A stretch of 64,000 bases of DNA from assembly GCA_004293445.1 (NCBI GenBank), contig RDYP01000021.1, forward strand, positions 62,001-126,000, read 5' to 3'. This DNA is from Verrucomicrobiota bacterium (GTDB lineage: Bacteria; Verrucomicrobiota; Verrucomicrobiia; Verrucomicrobiales; Akkermansiaceae). The notes under the pieces are model-generated. The model worked only from the letters and a program-made list of their open reading frames with translations. It did no database searches and was not told the origin of the DNA. The position numbers and the translations under genes were made by a program. Shown here one piece after another: positions 30,897 through 39,831 of this stretch. Positions within the stretch are counted from its first letter, which is position 1, and each line of letters starts with the position of its first letter.

Positions 30897-32575
30897 GCGC
30901 CCTGACCGTCACCCTTGGAGCCGACATCTCCGCGTTGCAGCGGTCCATGGCGGGTGCCACCCAGCTCGTTTCCGCATCTGCCAAAAAGATGGCAAGCCTC
31001 ACCGCCGCTGGGTTGAAAGTCGGGCTCGGGGCAGCACTCGCTGGTGGCGGCGTAGCACTAGCCGCAGGAATGAAGGCGGTTACTTCCGCCGCAGATTTCG
31101 AGCAAACGAAAGTGGCCTTTGCGACCCTGATTGGGGATGCGGGCAAGGCGGAGCAAACTCTCGCGCAACTCCGTGAACTTGGGGCAAAGACGCCGTTCGA
31201 GTTCCCTGAACTCGCGGATGCCGGCCGCAAGCTCATCGCCTTCGGTGAAGGTTCAGACACGGTGGCCGCGACTCTCGCCCGCATTGGCGACGTGTCGGCG
31301 GGCGTGCAGGCACCGGTCAACGAGATCGCCGAGCTCTATGGCAAAGCACGGGTCCAGGGACGGCTCTTCGCCGAGGACATCAACCAGCTCACTGGCCGGG
31401 GGATTCCGATCATTGGAGAGCTCGCGAAGCAGTTCGGCGTGTCGGACTCTGAGGTGAAGAAGCTCGTGGAGTCCGGCAAGGTCGGATTCCCCAACATCGA
31501 GCGGGCGTTCATCGACATGACCGCGCAGGGTGGAAAGTTCTCGGGCATGATGGAGGCGCAAAGCAAGACGACCAACGGCTTGTTCTCCACCCTCAAGGAC
31601 ACGATCAACGAGGTCTTCCTGACACTCGGCACGCCAATCAACGATGCGATCCGGCCCCTGGTTGAACAGGCCATCGCCCTTGCCCAGAAGCTCGCTCCGC
31701 TTGCGGCGGAGGCAGGCAACAAAATCCGCGACGCCTTGCAATACGTCATCGCCGTGTTCAAGAGCGGCCAGTTCATCAACCTTGTCGGATCATCGTTGAA
31801 GCTCGGGTTTGCCATGAGCGTGAATTTCCTGTGGGCCACGCTCCGCGCCACCATTGCCGCTGCTGGGCAATACATCGTGGAGATTTTCAAGACGGCCATC
31901 ACCTACTTCCAGGTCCTCACCACTGCCGACTTCTGGAAGGGCATGGGCAATGCGCTGATCGGGATCTTTCTCAGCGCCGTCGGCTTCCTCCAAAAAGGAC
32001 TCGCCGAAGCTATTGAGATCGCTCGCCCGCTGGCCGAGTTGTTCGGGAAGGGTGAATCCATCAATTCCGCGCAAGGAGCCTTGCGCGAATCGGCGGGCAT
32101 TCTCGATGCCGAGGCTGCGGCCCGATTCAGTGATGCGGGCGACCAGCTTGGACCGCTCGCCGCAAAGGTGGGACTCAGGCTCAAAGAGGCCGGCGAAAAC
32201 ATCTCCGCTCGCTTCGGCGACGTATTCTCTAACACCGCCGAGGTCATCGACACGACTGGACTGAGGGAGAGCATGAACAACGTCCTCGGCAGCATCCGGG
32301 AGGCGCTTCCGAAGCCAGAGGATGTGAAACAGGCCGCGACTTCTGCGGCGAAGGTCAAGACAGCCAACACGCCCGCGGCCGTCAGCACGTCAGCCTCCAC
32401 ATTGGCTCCCATCGTCACGTCGCTCGGTAAAGTCGGCGGTGGTGGATATTCGTCCGGCACCCTCGACGCGCAGCGGGAGAACAACAAGCTGACCAGCGAG
32501 ACGAACCGGATTCTCCGCGACATGAGCGAACGCATGAAACCCGGCACCAGCACCTACGGTTCCGCATTCGGTTGA
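30893..32575 (+). CDS. Tail tape measure protein
   Basis: The 560-residue protein has the typical N-terminus (LGADISALQRSMAGATQLVS), a long helical body with TPFEFPELADAGRKLIAFGE, and hydrophobic central segments (VGSSLKLGFAMSVNFLWATL; MGNALIGIFLSAVGFLQ) as in tape measures. At about 1.5 angstrom per residue the tail would be near 84 nm. TTGACG stands 13 nt upstream; the start also overlaps the GT stop. Confidence 0.88.
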   Translation: MSALTVTLGADISALQRSMAGATQLVSASAKKMASLTAAGLKVGLGAALAGGGVALAAGMKAVTSAADFEQTKVAFATLIGDAGKAEQTLAQLRELGAKTPFEFPELADAGRKLIAFGEGSDTVAATLARIGDVSAGVQAPVNEIAELYGKARVQGRLFAEDINQLTGRGIPIIGELAKQFGVSDSEVKKLVESGKVGFPNIERAFIDMTAQGGKFSGMMEAQSKTTNGLFSTLKDTINEVFLTLGTPINDAIRPLVEQAIALAQKLAPLAAEAGNKIRDALQYVIAVFKSGQFINLVGSSLKLGFAMSVNFLWATLRATIAAAGQYIVEIFKTAITYFQVLTTADFWKGMGNALIGIFLSAVGFLQKGLAEAIEIARPLAELFGKGESINSAQGALRESAGILDAEAAARFSDAGDQLGPLAAKVGLRLKEAGENISARFGDVFSNTAEVIDTTGLRESMNNVLGSIREALPKPEDVKQAATSAAKVKTANTPAAVSTSASTLAPIVTSLGKVGGGGYSSGTLDAQRENNKLTSETNRILRDMSERMKPGTSTYGSAFG

Positions 32576-32593
32576 CGCCAAGTCCTGGCCAAG

Positions 32594-33316
32594 ATGCCGA
32601 GACACGTTTCCATTCAACCGGGCAAGCTTTACCCACAGCCGGATTATTCGGTGGCGGTGGATCGCGAGGGCAAGTGGACGGCCACCCAGGTTTTCCTCTG
32701 CCATCGCAATTCGATCACCCAGGTGATGCCGCGTCCCGGGACTCCCCATTCGGACATTCCTTTCATGTGGGTGGATTCCGCTACGGCACAGGTGTCTGAA
32801 GGTGACATCGCCCAGATCACCTGCAACTACGCGGGGACTGACAACAACACGAACGACCCAGCGAAGACGACCTATTCGCTCGGTCTGTCCTTGTCCGAGG
32901 AGCCCTTGCTCTCTCACAAGAAGTTTCGCGATCTCACCGACGAGGAGAAGGAGGCGCTGCAGGCGATCAGCAGCGGCAAGGACAAAGATTCGTCCGGCAG
33001 TTCCTACAAGGACAAGGTGACCAGCGAGCTTGGAAAGAAGGCATTGGAGAAGGTCCTACGGGGGCAAACCTCCTATTACTCGCCGAAGGTTGTCTGGCGG
33101 CAATCCACGGTGCGACGGACATCGGCGGCAACCAACGACGTGCGCAAGATCGGTCAGATCGACAACCCGGATGGGCGACAGCCGACTCTATCAGACGGTC
33201 GCACCTGGCTGCTCAACAGTGTGAGCCAAAGTCAGGAAGGTAACTCTTACCGGATCGAGCGCGAATGGATTTCCTCCGACGCTGGGGGCTGGGACGAAGA
33301 CATTTACAACCTCTGA
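32594..33316 (+). CDS. Tail protein, unknown
   Basis: A 240-residue protein (MPRHVSIQPGKLYPQPDYSV; RIEREWISSDAGGWDEDIYN). Follows the tape measure gene, so a distal tail or baseplate role is likely. A central Lys/Ser/Asp-rich loop (about 125-155) looks flexible. TTGACG stands 16 nt before ATG 32594. Confidence 0.65.
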   Translation: MPRHVSIQPGKLYPQPDYSVAVDREGKWTATQVFLCHRNSITQVMPRPGTPHSDIPFMWVDSATAQVSEGDIAQITCNYAGTDNNTNDPAKTTYSLGLSLSEEPLLSHKKFRDLTDEEKEALQAISSGKDKDSSGSSYKDKVTSELGKKALEKVLRGQTSYYSPKVVWRQSTVRRTSAATNDVRKIGQIDNPDGRQPTLSDGRTWLLNSVSQSQEGNSYRIEREWISSDAGGWDEDIYNL

Positions 33317-33320
33317 AGCC

Positions 33321-33968
33321 ATGCGCCTGCCATCGAAAAAACGCCCCGGCAACCCGATCCTTGCCAAGGACTGGAACCTGCTCATCGAGGCCTTGGAAGC
33401 CCGCACGCCGCGCCCGGGACCAGGGACCGAAATTGTTTCAACCACGGCAGGATTCACCTTCCGCGTAAAGCCCTCCGCTGCGGGTGGAGCTGGGGCCAAA
33501 TCCATTCCGCTCGCCATCATTGGGTCACGCCCGCCCTACATCGCCGCACCCGCCACACCTCCAAGCCAGCAGGAGACAAGCAAGCGGTATTACATCGAAT
33601 GGGGCACGCTCAACAATCTGGTCGCAGAGAACTGGGATGCCTCGTTCACCGTCTCGGCGACTACCTATTTCTTTGCGAAGGCCACGTTGAGGACAACCGG
33701 TTCACTGCTCGTCACCCGATGGGAGATTGTTACCGGCCCGAACTACGATTCTCACGAGATGCCCGACTGGGAAATCGGTGAGAGCCGGCCGAACACGGCG
33801 GTCGTTTCGCTCGGCATGGTCTTCGTTGCGGATGGCGTTCACAGCATTGCTCAGTCGGGGGGCGGATCGTTGGTCGTTAGCGAGCACGTCACCTCGATCC
33901 AATCGGGATCGGGGGCAGGAGAAATTCGTGTTGGCAAGGAGCTCACCTATCACCGGCTGACCTATTGA
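33321..33968 (+). CDS. Tail protein, unknown
   Basis: A 215-residue beta-rich protein (MRLPSKKRPGNPILAKDWNL; WGTLNNLVAENWDASFTVSA). Starts 4 nt after the previous stop and ends 5 nt before the next start, so it is part of a coupled baseplate/tail-tip block. A short basic N-terminal segment is followed by sheet-forming repeats. Confidence 0.65.
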   Translation: MRLPSKKRPGNPILAKDWNLLIEALEARTPRPGPGTEIVSTTAGFTFRVKPSAAGGAGAKSIPLAIIGSRPPYIAAPATPPSQQETSKRYYIEWGTLNNLVAENWDASFTVSATTYFFAKATLRTTGSLLVTRWEIVTGPNYDSHEMPDWEIGESRPNTAVVSLGMVFVADGVHSIAQSGGGSLVVSEHVTSIQSGSGAGEIRVGKELTYHRLTY

Positions 33969-33973
33969 AGCAC

Positions 33974-35926
33974 ATGAACTTCAGCGCAAACGACCTGATG
34001 CCGCCTATACCGGCAGTGCCGATCAAACAAGTGTGGTTCCGCCTGCCACTCACGCCGTTTTTCATCGCTCCAGCGGGGAGCGCAAACTCACGAACGCGCG
34101 GTTTCCACGGTGACGACTTCTACCTCCAATTCAAGAACACCCGGGAGTTCAAGGAGGACGGCACGCTTGAGGACGAGCCGATCTGTGGGTTTGCTGCCTA
34201 CAGAAAATCCACTTCGGTGGACCTGTCGGAAGAGGATGATTGGAGCGGCACGCTCACTCGGTCTTACGTGTTCGATCAGGACGCAAACCAGGTGCGGGTC
34301 GAGACGGTGGAAGACGGCAACCACACCATCGGGCTGACCCATACCCGTACTGCTACCACTGCGAAGCAGAAGGATGCGTTCGAGGATCCTCCAACTCACA
34401 TTGAGATCACTCTCTCCGAGGCCGTGGACAAAGCGTGGCTGGCGGGAGAGTTGCAGCGGTGGATGAGCGAACCGGATGACTTTCGCGATGCAACGGGCAA
34501 TGGTCTCGGCACCTACTCCTACATCGGCCAGGGAGCGACCCGCAGTGAGAGCGACGGATACCTTGGGATCATCGGCGGAGGTGACGCGGTGGCGCTGGGC
34601 CCGTGGTTTTCTGGGGAGCCCTACGGCATGGTCGGTGACGAGGGGGACAAATGGAACGGGCAGTTTTCCACCTGGATCAATCGGGTTCGTCGGAAGAACG
34701 CTCCCGTAATCCATCGGGAAAGCTCCAAGCACGAGGGGGCTGTGTATTCGGGTGGCTCGAATCTGGCGGTCGGCAGTTCCATCTACCGGGACGGATACGC
34801 GGAAATGGCGCTTTCTGATCCGATTGGCGACTTGTGGATGGATGGGCACGGGGTGTTTCAGGAGTCCGAGGCGCTCACATCGTTTCCAATGTCGGCAGCC
34901 TCCTCATACGCATTCTCCAGTCTGATGTCATACACGGGCGACGGCGCAGCCAACGAGCTCACCCTCGTGAGCCGCACGGGTAAGCGCTACCGAGTGACAA
35001 TCCAGGCGGGACGTTACGAATACGGCGAGAACGGTTCTGAATGGGTGACGACCCAGGCCCATGTGCTGACGACTGATGCAGCCACGCTCAAGGCATCACT
35101 CACCCTTGAGCAAGACGAGGATGCTTGGGAAATCCGCGTCGCTCGCATCGAGGAAGAAGTCACCATTGATGGCCAGACGCAATGGAAGGTCGTGGCGGAT
35201 GCGGAAGCCTACGCGCAATACGTGGAGGATCTTCAAGCGTGGCAGACTGCATGGGACGCGTGGGACGACGGTGGTCGGGTGGGAGACGCCCCGATCAAGC
35301 CCGCCGAAAAAAAGAACCCCGACTCCCTCATCGGTCCCGACGTGGTGGGAGGCTACCTACTGCTGGCGGCGATGAAATTGCGAAGCGGTTCCCGGTTTGG
35401 ATTTGCACCGCTCGTGTATTCTGAGGAGACCGCGAACGACCGCTATCGGAAGCGCACGTTCAAGCTTCATCTCACTCCGGGAACCGTGCAATCCCATGAA
35501 GGTGCATGTGGGGTTGGGGCGATCAGCGGCTCGGCCGATTTGGAATGGAGCGAGGAGTTCGACGCAGAAACCGGACTTCAACTTTCCCGTGAGGTTGGTC
35601 AGTGGCAACTCAGCATCAACGGACAGGACTGGACGCAGGAGACTCCAGACGCGTTCGACAGCGTGTTCTTCAGCGGATCGACCTCGGAGGAACAATCTGC
35701 CACCAAGATCCGGCGTGAGGGGACATACGCATGGTCGGGACGCTTCATCGTTGGATTCGATGCTCCGGACCCGTTGGGGAAAGTTGCAAACAGCGATTGG
35801 ACTAAAGTCACGATGTCAGCAGTCGAGGAGAGCAATGAATCGGGGAGCATCACGCTCAATCCACCCGCGTCCGGGACGAGCTTGTTCTTTGAGGGACACC
35901 GGCTGACCTATGACGCGGGCGTTTGA
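33974..35926 (+). CDS. Large tail/baseplate protein
   Basis: The 650-residue protein (MNFSANDLMPPIPAVPIKQV) is acidic and beta-rich (YLQFKNTREFKEDGT; RYRVTIQAGRYEYGENGSE). It is the longest tail gene after tape measure and probably forms the tail tip or host-contact baseplate. ATG 33974 is chosen; the frame could begin at TTG 33965 but that overlaps the previous stop. No domain is named with confidence. Confidence 0.65.
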   Translation: MNFSANDLMPPIPAVPIKQVWFRLPLTPFFIAPAGSANSRTRGFHGDDFYLQFKNTREFKEDGTLEDEPICGFAAYRKSTSVDLSEEDDWSGTLTRSYVFDQDANQVRVETVEDGNHTIGLTHTRTATTAKQKDAFEDPPTHIEITLSEAVDKAWLAGELQRWMSEPDDFRDATGNGLGTYSYIGQGATRSESDGYLGIIGGGDAVALGPWFSGEPYGMVGDEGDKWNGQFSTWINRVRRKNAPVIHRESSKHEGAVYSGGSNLAVGSSIYRDGYAEMALSDPIGDLWMDGHGVFQESEALTSFPMSAASSYAFSSLMSYTGDGAANELTLVSRTGKRYRVTIQAGRYEYGENGSEWVTTQAHVLTTDAATLKASLTLEQDEDAWEIRVARIEEEVTIDGQTQWKVVADAEAYAQYVEDLQAWQTAWDAWDDGGRVGDAPIKPAEKKNPDSLIGPDVVGGYLLLAAMKLRSGSRFGFAPLVYSEETANDRYRKRTFKLHLTPGTVQSHEGACGVGAISGSADLEWSEEFDAETGLQLSREVGQWQLSINGQDWTQETPDAFDSVFFSGSTSEEQSATKIRREGTYAWSGRFIVGFDAPDPLGKVANSDWTKVTMSAVEESNESGSITLNPPASGTSLFFEGHRLTYDAGV

Positions 35927-35950
35927 TCCGGTTGACAGCGGGGCACGAGC

Positions 35951-36772
35951 GTGAAGCTCCACGTCGATCTGGAAAATCTGCAACTCATTGAAGGCCCCGG
36001 CTTCCGCACCGCCGTCACCTTGCTTCGCTTCAAACGTGGGGACGCCGCTCAGCTTGAAGTAAGCTTCCTCACGGGTGGGACCACGCCAGTCGCTATCGGT
36101 GATCCAGCTCAGCTTGAAATCCAGTTTGGGATCAAGCCACGAAACCGCTTTGACGTCGGATACCTCGTACATTCCTCCGACTGGACGATGCCTGCGGCCA
36201 ATGCGGAATCGCCCGTCTATCAATGTTCTCCGAGCTTCAATACGGTGGAACTGGATTCCGCCCTTGGCGTAGGTTCCTCCACTGGTACCGAGCTATCGGA
36301 AATTACGCTGATGGGTGAGATCACCTGGCGCGTAGGGTCCGGCCAACCTACCTCCACCCGCACTTTCCTCGTCGTCGTGGAAAACGACGTGAACCGTGGA
36401 ACCGAGGGTGTGCCACAAACCGCAACGCCTTCTTATCCAGCTGTCACCTCGATCGAAATCAAAGCCAACAAGGGCGTGGCAAATGGATACGCCCCTCTCG
36501 ATGCTGGTGGCAAAGTGCCCGTCGCTCATCTCCCGGGCGGCATTTTGATCGACCCGACCATCACCGCGCTCACCGGAACCGGCACCAACTCGCTTGCGGC
36601 CATCGTTTCCACCACGCTGCCAGTCAGTCGTGTGCTGGGCGTCGTCGTCGGAGGCTCGCTCTCGTTCTACCAGCTCCAGGCGGGGACCAGCGCCACCTCA
36701 GCCCCAGGCATTATCCGCCCCAACGATTACAACGCGACCACCAACGCCCGCGTCTGGAAACAGATTCTCTGA
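35951..36772 (+). CDS. Tail fibre protein
   Basis: The 273-residue protein has an N-terminal beta domain and a C-terminal fibre signature, IKANKGVANGYAPLDAGGKVPVAHLP, widely seen in phage fibres where it repeats as a beta-helix turn. GTG 35951 is supported by TTGACA 13 nt upstream. Likely adsorption apparatus, located just before the signal-peptide genes. Confidence 0.75.
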   Translation: MKLHVDLENLQLIEGPGFRTAVTLLRFKRGDAAQLEVSFLTGGTTPVAIGDPAQLEIQFGIKPRNRFDVGYLVHSSDWTMPAANAESPVYQCSPSFNTVELDSALGVGSSTGTELSEITLMGEITWRVGSGQPTSTRTFLVVVENDVNRGTEGVPQTATPSYPAVTSIEIKANKGVANGYAPLDAGGKVPVAHLPGGILIDPTITALTGTGTNSLAAIVSTTLPVSRVLGVVVGGSLSFYQLQAGTSATSAPGIIRPNDYNATTNARVWKQIL

Positions 36773-36778
36773 AATCCC

Positions 36779-37789
36779 ATGAAGTCCGCACTCATCATCA
36801 CCATCGCTCTCAGTGGCTTTGCCTCCGCTCAGAACGCCGCCGTCACCAAGAACCCGAACAACAACTACCTCACCGGCGATCTCGTCATGCCATGGGGCCG
36901 ATACCTGCGCGTGGATGGCACCCTGCAAACGAGTCAAAGCCCAGTCCTGCTGGGGCGTTCCTACGCCGACGATTGGAATGGTCAGGCTGCATTCACTTCG
37001 ATCCTGTCCTCGGATTACGGCTATCACGGACTCATTTCTCGCACGCAGGGAAATGCGGGAATCGCCGTCATCGGATTGTCGGAAACCGGTGCCTGTGCGG
37101 GCAAGTTCATCCAATTCTACAATTTCAGCTCTCCCACCGTTTACTTGGGGCGTGACGCGACATCGTATCCTTGGTGGTCGCCGCCGACCTCGCCAACACT
37201 CGTCGTCAGCACCCCAGCCGACTGGACGGTCACGCCGATTGCCGAGTTCAAGAAGAACCAGAGCGAAGTGGTGCTCTCTATCGGAAGCGACGGCAGCGTG
37301 ACCGCGCCGTATCAGCAATACACCGACAGCAACGCGCTGATCACCCAGAGCTTTGCGGGAAACAACTTCATCGCCAAAATCGGCGTCAACAACGGAACCA
37401 ATGCCGCTGCTGGAGAGGTCGGAGAATACTCCGCGACGTCCGGGTCCAGCACATCTCTGGTGACGGCGACGGCAAAGACGATCCATTCGGTGACACTGAC
37501 GGCCGGGGACTGGGACATCGAAGGTGTCGCCACTTACACCAAGGCAGCAACGACCGTCGTCACCTACACCCAGCAGGGAATCAGCACGACTAACAACACG
37601 CTCGGCGGCACCGGGACCTTCACCGCCACAGCCGCTGCGATTTCTGATGTGATTCCGTCGGCATTCACGACTCCGGTCGTGCGTCTCAATCTAGCCAGCA
37701 CCACCACGATTTACCTCGTTTCCCGCGCCGGGTTCACGACTTCCACTCTCACTGCCTCCGGCTTTCTCCGCATTCGCCGTGTCCGTTGA
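36779..37789 (+). CDS. Tail fibre/spike-like protein with Sec signal peptide
   Basis: A 336-residue protein that begins MKSALIITIALSGFASAQ, a clear Sec-type signal with A-x-A-like cleavage, then NAAVTKNPNNN. Its C-terminal third (GEVGEYSATSGSSTSLVTAT and TAGDWDIEGVATYTKA) matches tail-fibre trimer domains. A signal peptide on a structural tail protein is odd: the product would be exported from the host cell instead of joining virions in the cytoplasm. Stop codon lies within the next TTGACA. Confidence 0.7.
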   Translation: MKSALIITIALSGFASAQNAAVTKNPNNNYLTGDLVMPWGRYLRVDGTLQTSQSPVLLGRSYADDWNGQAAFTSILSSDYGYHGLISRTQGNAGIAVIGLSETGACAGKFIQFYNFSSPTVYLGRDATSYPWWSPPTSPTLVVSTPADWTVTPIAEFKKNQSEVVLSIGSDGSVTAPYQQYTDSNALITQSFAGNNFIAKIGVNNGTNAAAGEVGEYSATSGSSTSLVTATAKTIHSVTLTAGDWDIEGVATYTKAATTVVTYTQQGISTTNNTLGGTGTFTATAAAISDVIPSAFTTPVVRLNLASTTTIYLVSRAGFTTSTLTASGFLRIRRVR

Positions 37790-37812
37790 CACTTCACCTC
37801 ACAACAGAATCC

Positions 37813-38703
37813 ATGAAACCAAAATTCGTCATCATGATGGCCGTGACCCTGATCGCGGGAAACACCTTGGCTGAAACACCCGAGCCAGGGGAAATTATGC
37901 CGCGCATCATTGAGCTCAATAAGCAATCCCTCCCATCGCCCCGCGATGTGGCCGACATTCTGGAAGTAGCGAAAGCCGCGACACCTACGCCATGGAACGA
38001 GGGAGCGGATCTGACCTACGAGCAAAAGTTCCACAACGAACTCATCGCCGGGACCACAGAACTCATGGCTCGTAAGGTTTCCTTCGCCACAGCATTTGAC
38101 TATGCCAAGGCCCATGCAGCATGGCACCTCGCATACGTTTGGGCAGACCGGATGGGTGACCAGGACGAGGCTCTGGCTTGCGTGGAGAAGTGGGTCCAAG
38201 CCGATCCGACTGCACCTGTGCGGAATGCCGAACGGCTTCACCTGCGGGCAAAATACGGGCAAGATGTCCGGTCTGAGGTAGAGACTTGGTTCCGGGACCG
38301 TCGCGATTTGACGCACTACGCGGCTTGGCGCTTGGCGGCGGCTTGGCAGAGAGCGGCGGAAAAGGCCGATGCCATGAACACTGAATCGTTCAACGTCCTG
38401 CTCGCGGCTGCCGTCAATTCCGTCGTTGCAGCAGACAGGACTCAAACCCGCGTTTCGGCACTGCTTATGCGCTCGACCGCGAGCCAGAATGTGAATGGCG
38501 AAATCATGACCCTACTCTCAGGCATCCAGGGCACGCTACCACTTCAACAGGCATCTGCTCTGTTCAACGCGTTCTCGCCGACCACCGCCACCAATGCGGA
38601 AACGCTGGCATTCTATGACGCACTGCTCCGCTCAGTAGAAGCCAATGCGGGCAGCGCCCCATTTCTTCGCAAGATCCTCGACCAGAAACTCAAACTCCAA
38701 TGA
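37813..38703 (+). CDS. Exported helical protein, unknown
   Basis: The 296-residue protein starts MKPKFVIMMAVTLIAGNTLA, a Sec signal peptide, then long amphipathic helices (AFDYAKAHAAWHLAYVWADR; HYAAWRLAAAWQRAAEK) that resemble TPR-like repeats. It is coupled to the next exported protein by ATGA. TTGACA at 37786 stands 21 nt before ATG 37813; the frame itself opens at that TTG. Function unknown; location points to the host envelope. Confidence 0.7.
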   Translation: MKPKFVIMMAVTLIAGNTLAETPEPGEIMPRIIELNKQSLPSPRDVADILEVAKAATPTPWNEGADLTYEQKFHNELIAGTTELMARKVSFATAFDYAKAHAAWHLAYVWADRMGDQDEALACVEKWVQADPTAPVRNAERLHLRAKYGQDVRSEVETWFRDRRDLTHYAAWRLAAAWQRAAEKADAMNTESFNVLLAAAVNSVVAADRTQTRVSALLMRSTASQNVNGEIMTLLSGIQGTLPLQQASALFNAFSPTTATNAETLAFYDALLRSVEANAGSAPFLRKILDQKLKLQ

Positions 38704-39305
38704 AAACGCTCCATCCCATTTTGCTCGCACTCTCTGTCCTGCCTGCCTCTGCGGAGACCCTAGAAATCAACGGTAAGAAGATCGAGCTGCCCCAAAGCGA
38801 GGTCAGTGGAGTCCTCCACAACCCAAACCTCACCACGAGGATTGAAGCCATCAAGGCCCGCATCTATCAGGGAACCGAGGTCGGGCAAAGGGCGAACGTG
38901 CTTCTCGCAAAGATCAGTCGCGAGGGACCAACGGATGTGAACGTCTCAGCCCTTGCCGAATTGGAGAAGAAGCTGAACGAAACCGCTCCACCTGCGAATG
39001 CTCCAGATCCATCGAAGAACGATCCAAAGCGAGTCGCGTTTAACGTAGCCATTCAAAATGGCTTCGACACCGGTTTGGGATTCAAGCTCGCCATCGGTGA
39101 TGCCGACCGCAACGCATTCACTCAGATGCTGGTCCTCATCAACACGGCAAAGGAAAAGGGCGTTATCACCGACGCGTCCCCGCAGACTATCGCCGACATC
39201 GAGGGCAAGACCCACACGGTCTCCACCGCTCAGTTCACCAGCCTGATGCTGGCCTACGGAAGCTACTACAAGACCCTTTGGGACAAGCAAAGGACCGGCG
39301 ATTGA
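38700..39305 (+). CDS. Exported protein with DUF4376-like C-terminus
   Basis: The 201-residue protein starts MKTLHPILLALSVLPASAET, a Sec signal peptide. The C-terminal part (FTQMLVLINTAKEKG, later FTSLMLAYGSYYKTLWDK) resembles the DUF4376 domain known in phage tail-fibre proteins. The combination is unusual. It is the third signal-peptide gene in a row. Its stop lies in the TTGACA of the next gene. Confidence 0.65.
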   Translation: MKTLHPILLALSVLPASAETLEINGKKIELPQSEVSGVLHNPNLTTRIEAIKARIYQGTEVGQRANVLLAKISREGPTDVNVSALAELEKKLNETAPPANAPDPSKNDPKRVAFNVAIQNGFDTGLGFKLAIGDADRNAFTQMLVLINTAKEKGVITDASPQTIADIEGKTHTVSTAQFTSLMLAYGSYYKTLWDKQRTGD

Positions 39306-39321
39306 CACCATTCACCGGATC

Positions 39322-39510
39322 ATGCGCCAGCACATCGACCTCGATTACGTTTCAAAAGCCTTCGTTGGTTTCACCACGCCTTTGCTGGGCGTCATCACTT
39401 CGTTACAAGAGCAGATCGAATGGCACCTACGAGTGGCGTCGCTCTGCGTTGGCTTAGCCGTGGGCTTGATGTCGTTATTGAGCATGTTCAAGAAACTTCG
39501 TCGGAAGTGA
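39322..39510 (+). CDS. Small membrane protein, holin candidate
   Basis: A 62-residue protein with a hydrophobic N-terminal half (VSKAFVGFTTPLLGVIT), a main membrane span (ASLCVGLAVGLMSLLSMF) and a basic tail KKLRRK. This fits small phage holins. TTGACA stands 14 nt before ATG 39322. It is the last rightward gene before the terminator. Two holin candidates (this and 22276) exist; either could be a holin and the other an antiholin. Confidence 0.6.
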   Translation: MRQHIDLDYVSKAFVGFTTPLLGVITSLQEQIEWHLRVASLCVGLAVGLMSLLSMFKKLRRK

Positions 39511-39518
39511 ACCAATGG

Positions 39519-39558
39519 AAAACCCCGGATGGCTTTCGCCGTCCGGGGTTTACGCTTT
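39519..39558. terminator. Rho-independent terminator between late genes and xis
   Basis: Arms AAACCCCGGA (39520-39529) and TCCGGGGTTT (39542-39551) form a 10-bp stem with a 12-nt loop, followed by ACGCTTTT. On the other strand the stem is preceded by an A-run, so it may serve both the rightward late operon and the leftward int/xis operon. Confidence 0.85.
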
Positions 39559-39564
39559 TAAACA

Positions 39565-39831
39565 TCATGCCACGTCGATTCGGTATTTCTTCCGAATGGC
39601 GTCCATGACCGCATCGACCTCATAGAGGAAGAGTCGAGGCGTCATTTTGATGCAGGGGATTTCCCGACGTTGAACCCACGCATCAATCGTGTGAGGGCTA
39701 ACGGAAAGCAGCTTGGCGAGCTCCTTCTTTTTGATCAGGACCGGCTGATTCGTCACTGGAGCACCGTTCGGAGGATTCGAGTGGCTGCTGTTCATGGTCC
39801 GGTTGGTATTGGATTGGATAATGGCTTTCAT
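39565..39831 (-). CDS. xis: Excisionase-like HTH protein
   Basis: An 88-residue protein with KKKELAKLLSVSPHTIDAWV (HTH_17/AlpA-like helix-turn-helix) and RREIPCIKM, typical of excisionases and small mobile-element regulators. ATG 39831 overlaps the integrase stop (ATGA); TTGACA lies 19 nt upstream on this strand. An internal ATG (MNSSHSNPPN) is possible. It would direct integrase toward excision. Confidence 0.75.
   Translation of the reverse strand: MKAIIQSNTNRTMNSSHSNPPNGAPVTNQPVLIKKKELAKLLSVSPHTIDAWVQRREIPCIKMTPRLFLYEVDAVMDAIRKKYRIDVA

Larger units (their letters stand above)
2051..39321. other. TTGAC start-codon element family (20 copies)
   Basis: A TTGAC(A/T/G) hexamer recurs a fixed distance before prophage starts. 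Plus-strand copies begin at 2051, 9828, 14680, 17314, 19816, 20439, 22254, 23262, 24936, 25754, 27748, 28850, 29414, 30874, 32572, 35932, 37786 and 39302. Minus-strand copies lie at 39851-39856 (xis) and 41172-41177 (int, just beyond the interval given here). Seventeen have 13-16 nt between hexamer and start codon; 2051, 37786 and 39851 have 18, 21 and 19. Often the upstream gene's TGA stop lies inside the hexamer. No TATAAT-like box follows at 17 nt in the copies inspected, so ordinary promoters are unlikely. It decides several start calls here. Confidence 0.75.

Noticed and set aside
2051-39307. TTGACA hexamers as sigma-70 promoters
   Set aside because: No -10 box at 16-18 nt in the copies inspected, and a start 35 nt downstream would lie past the start codon.
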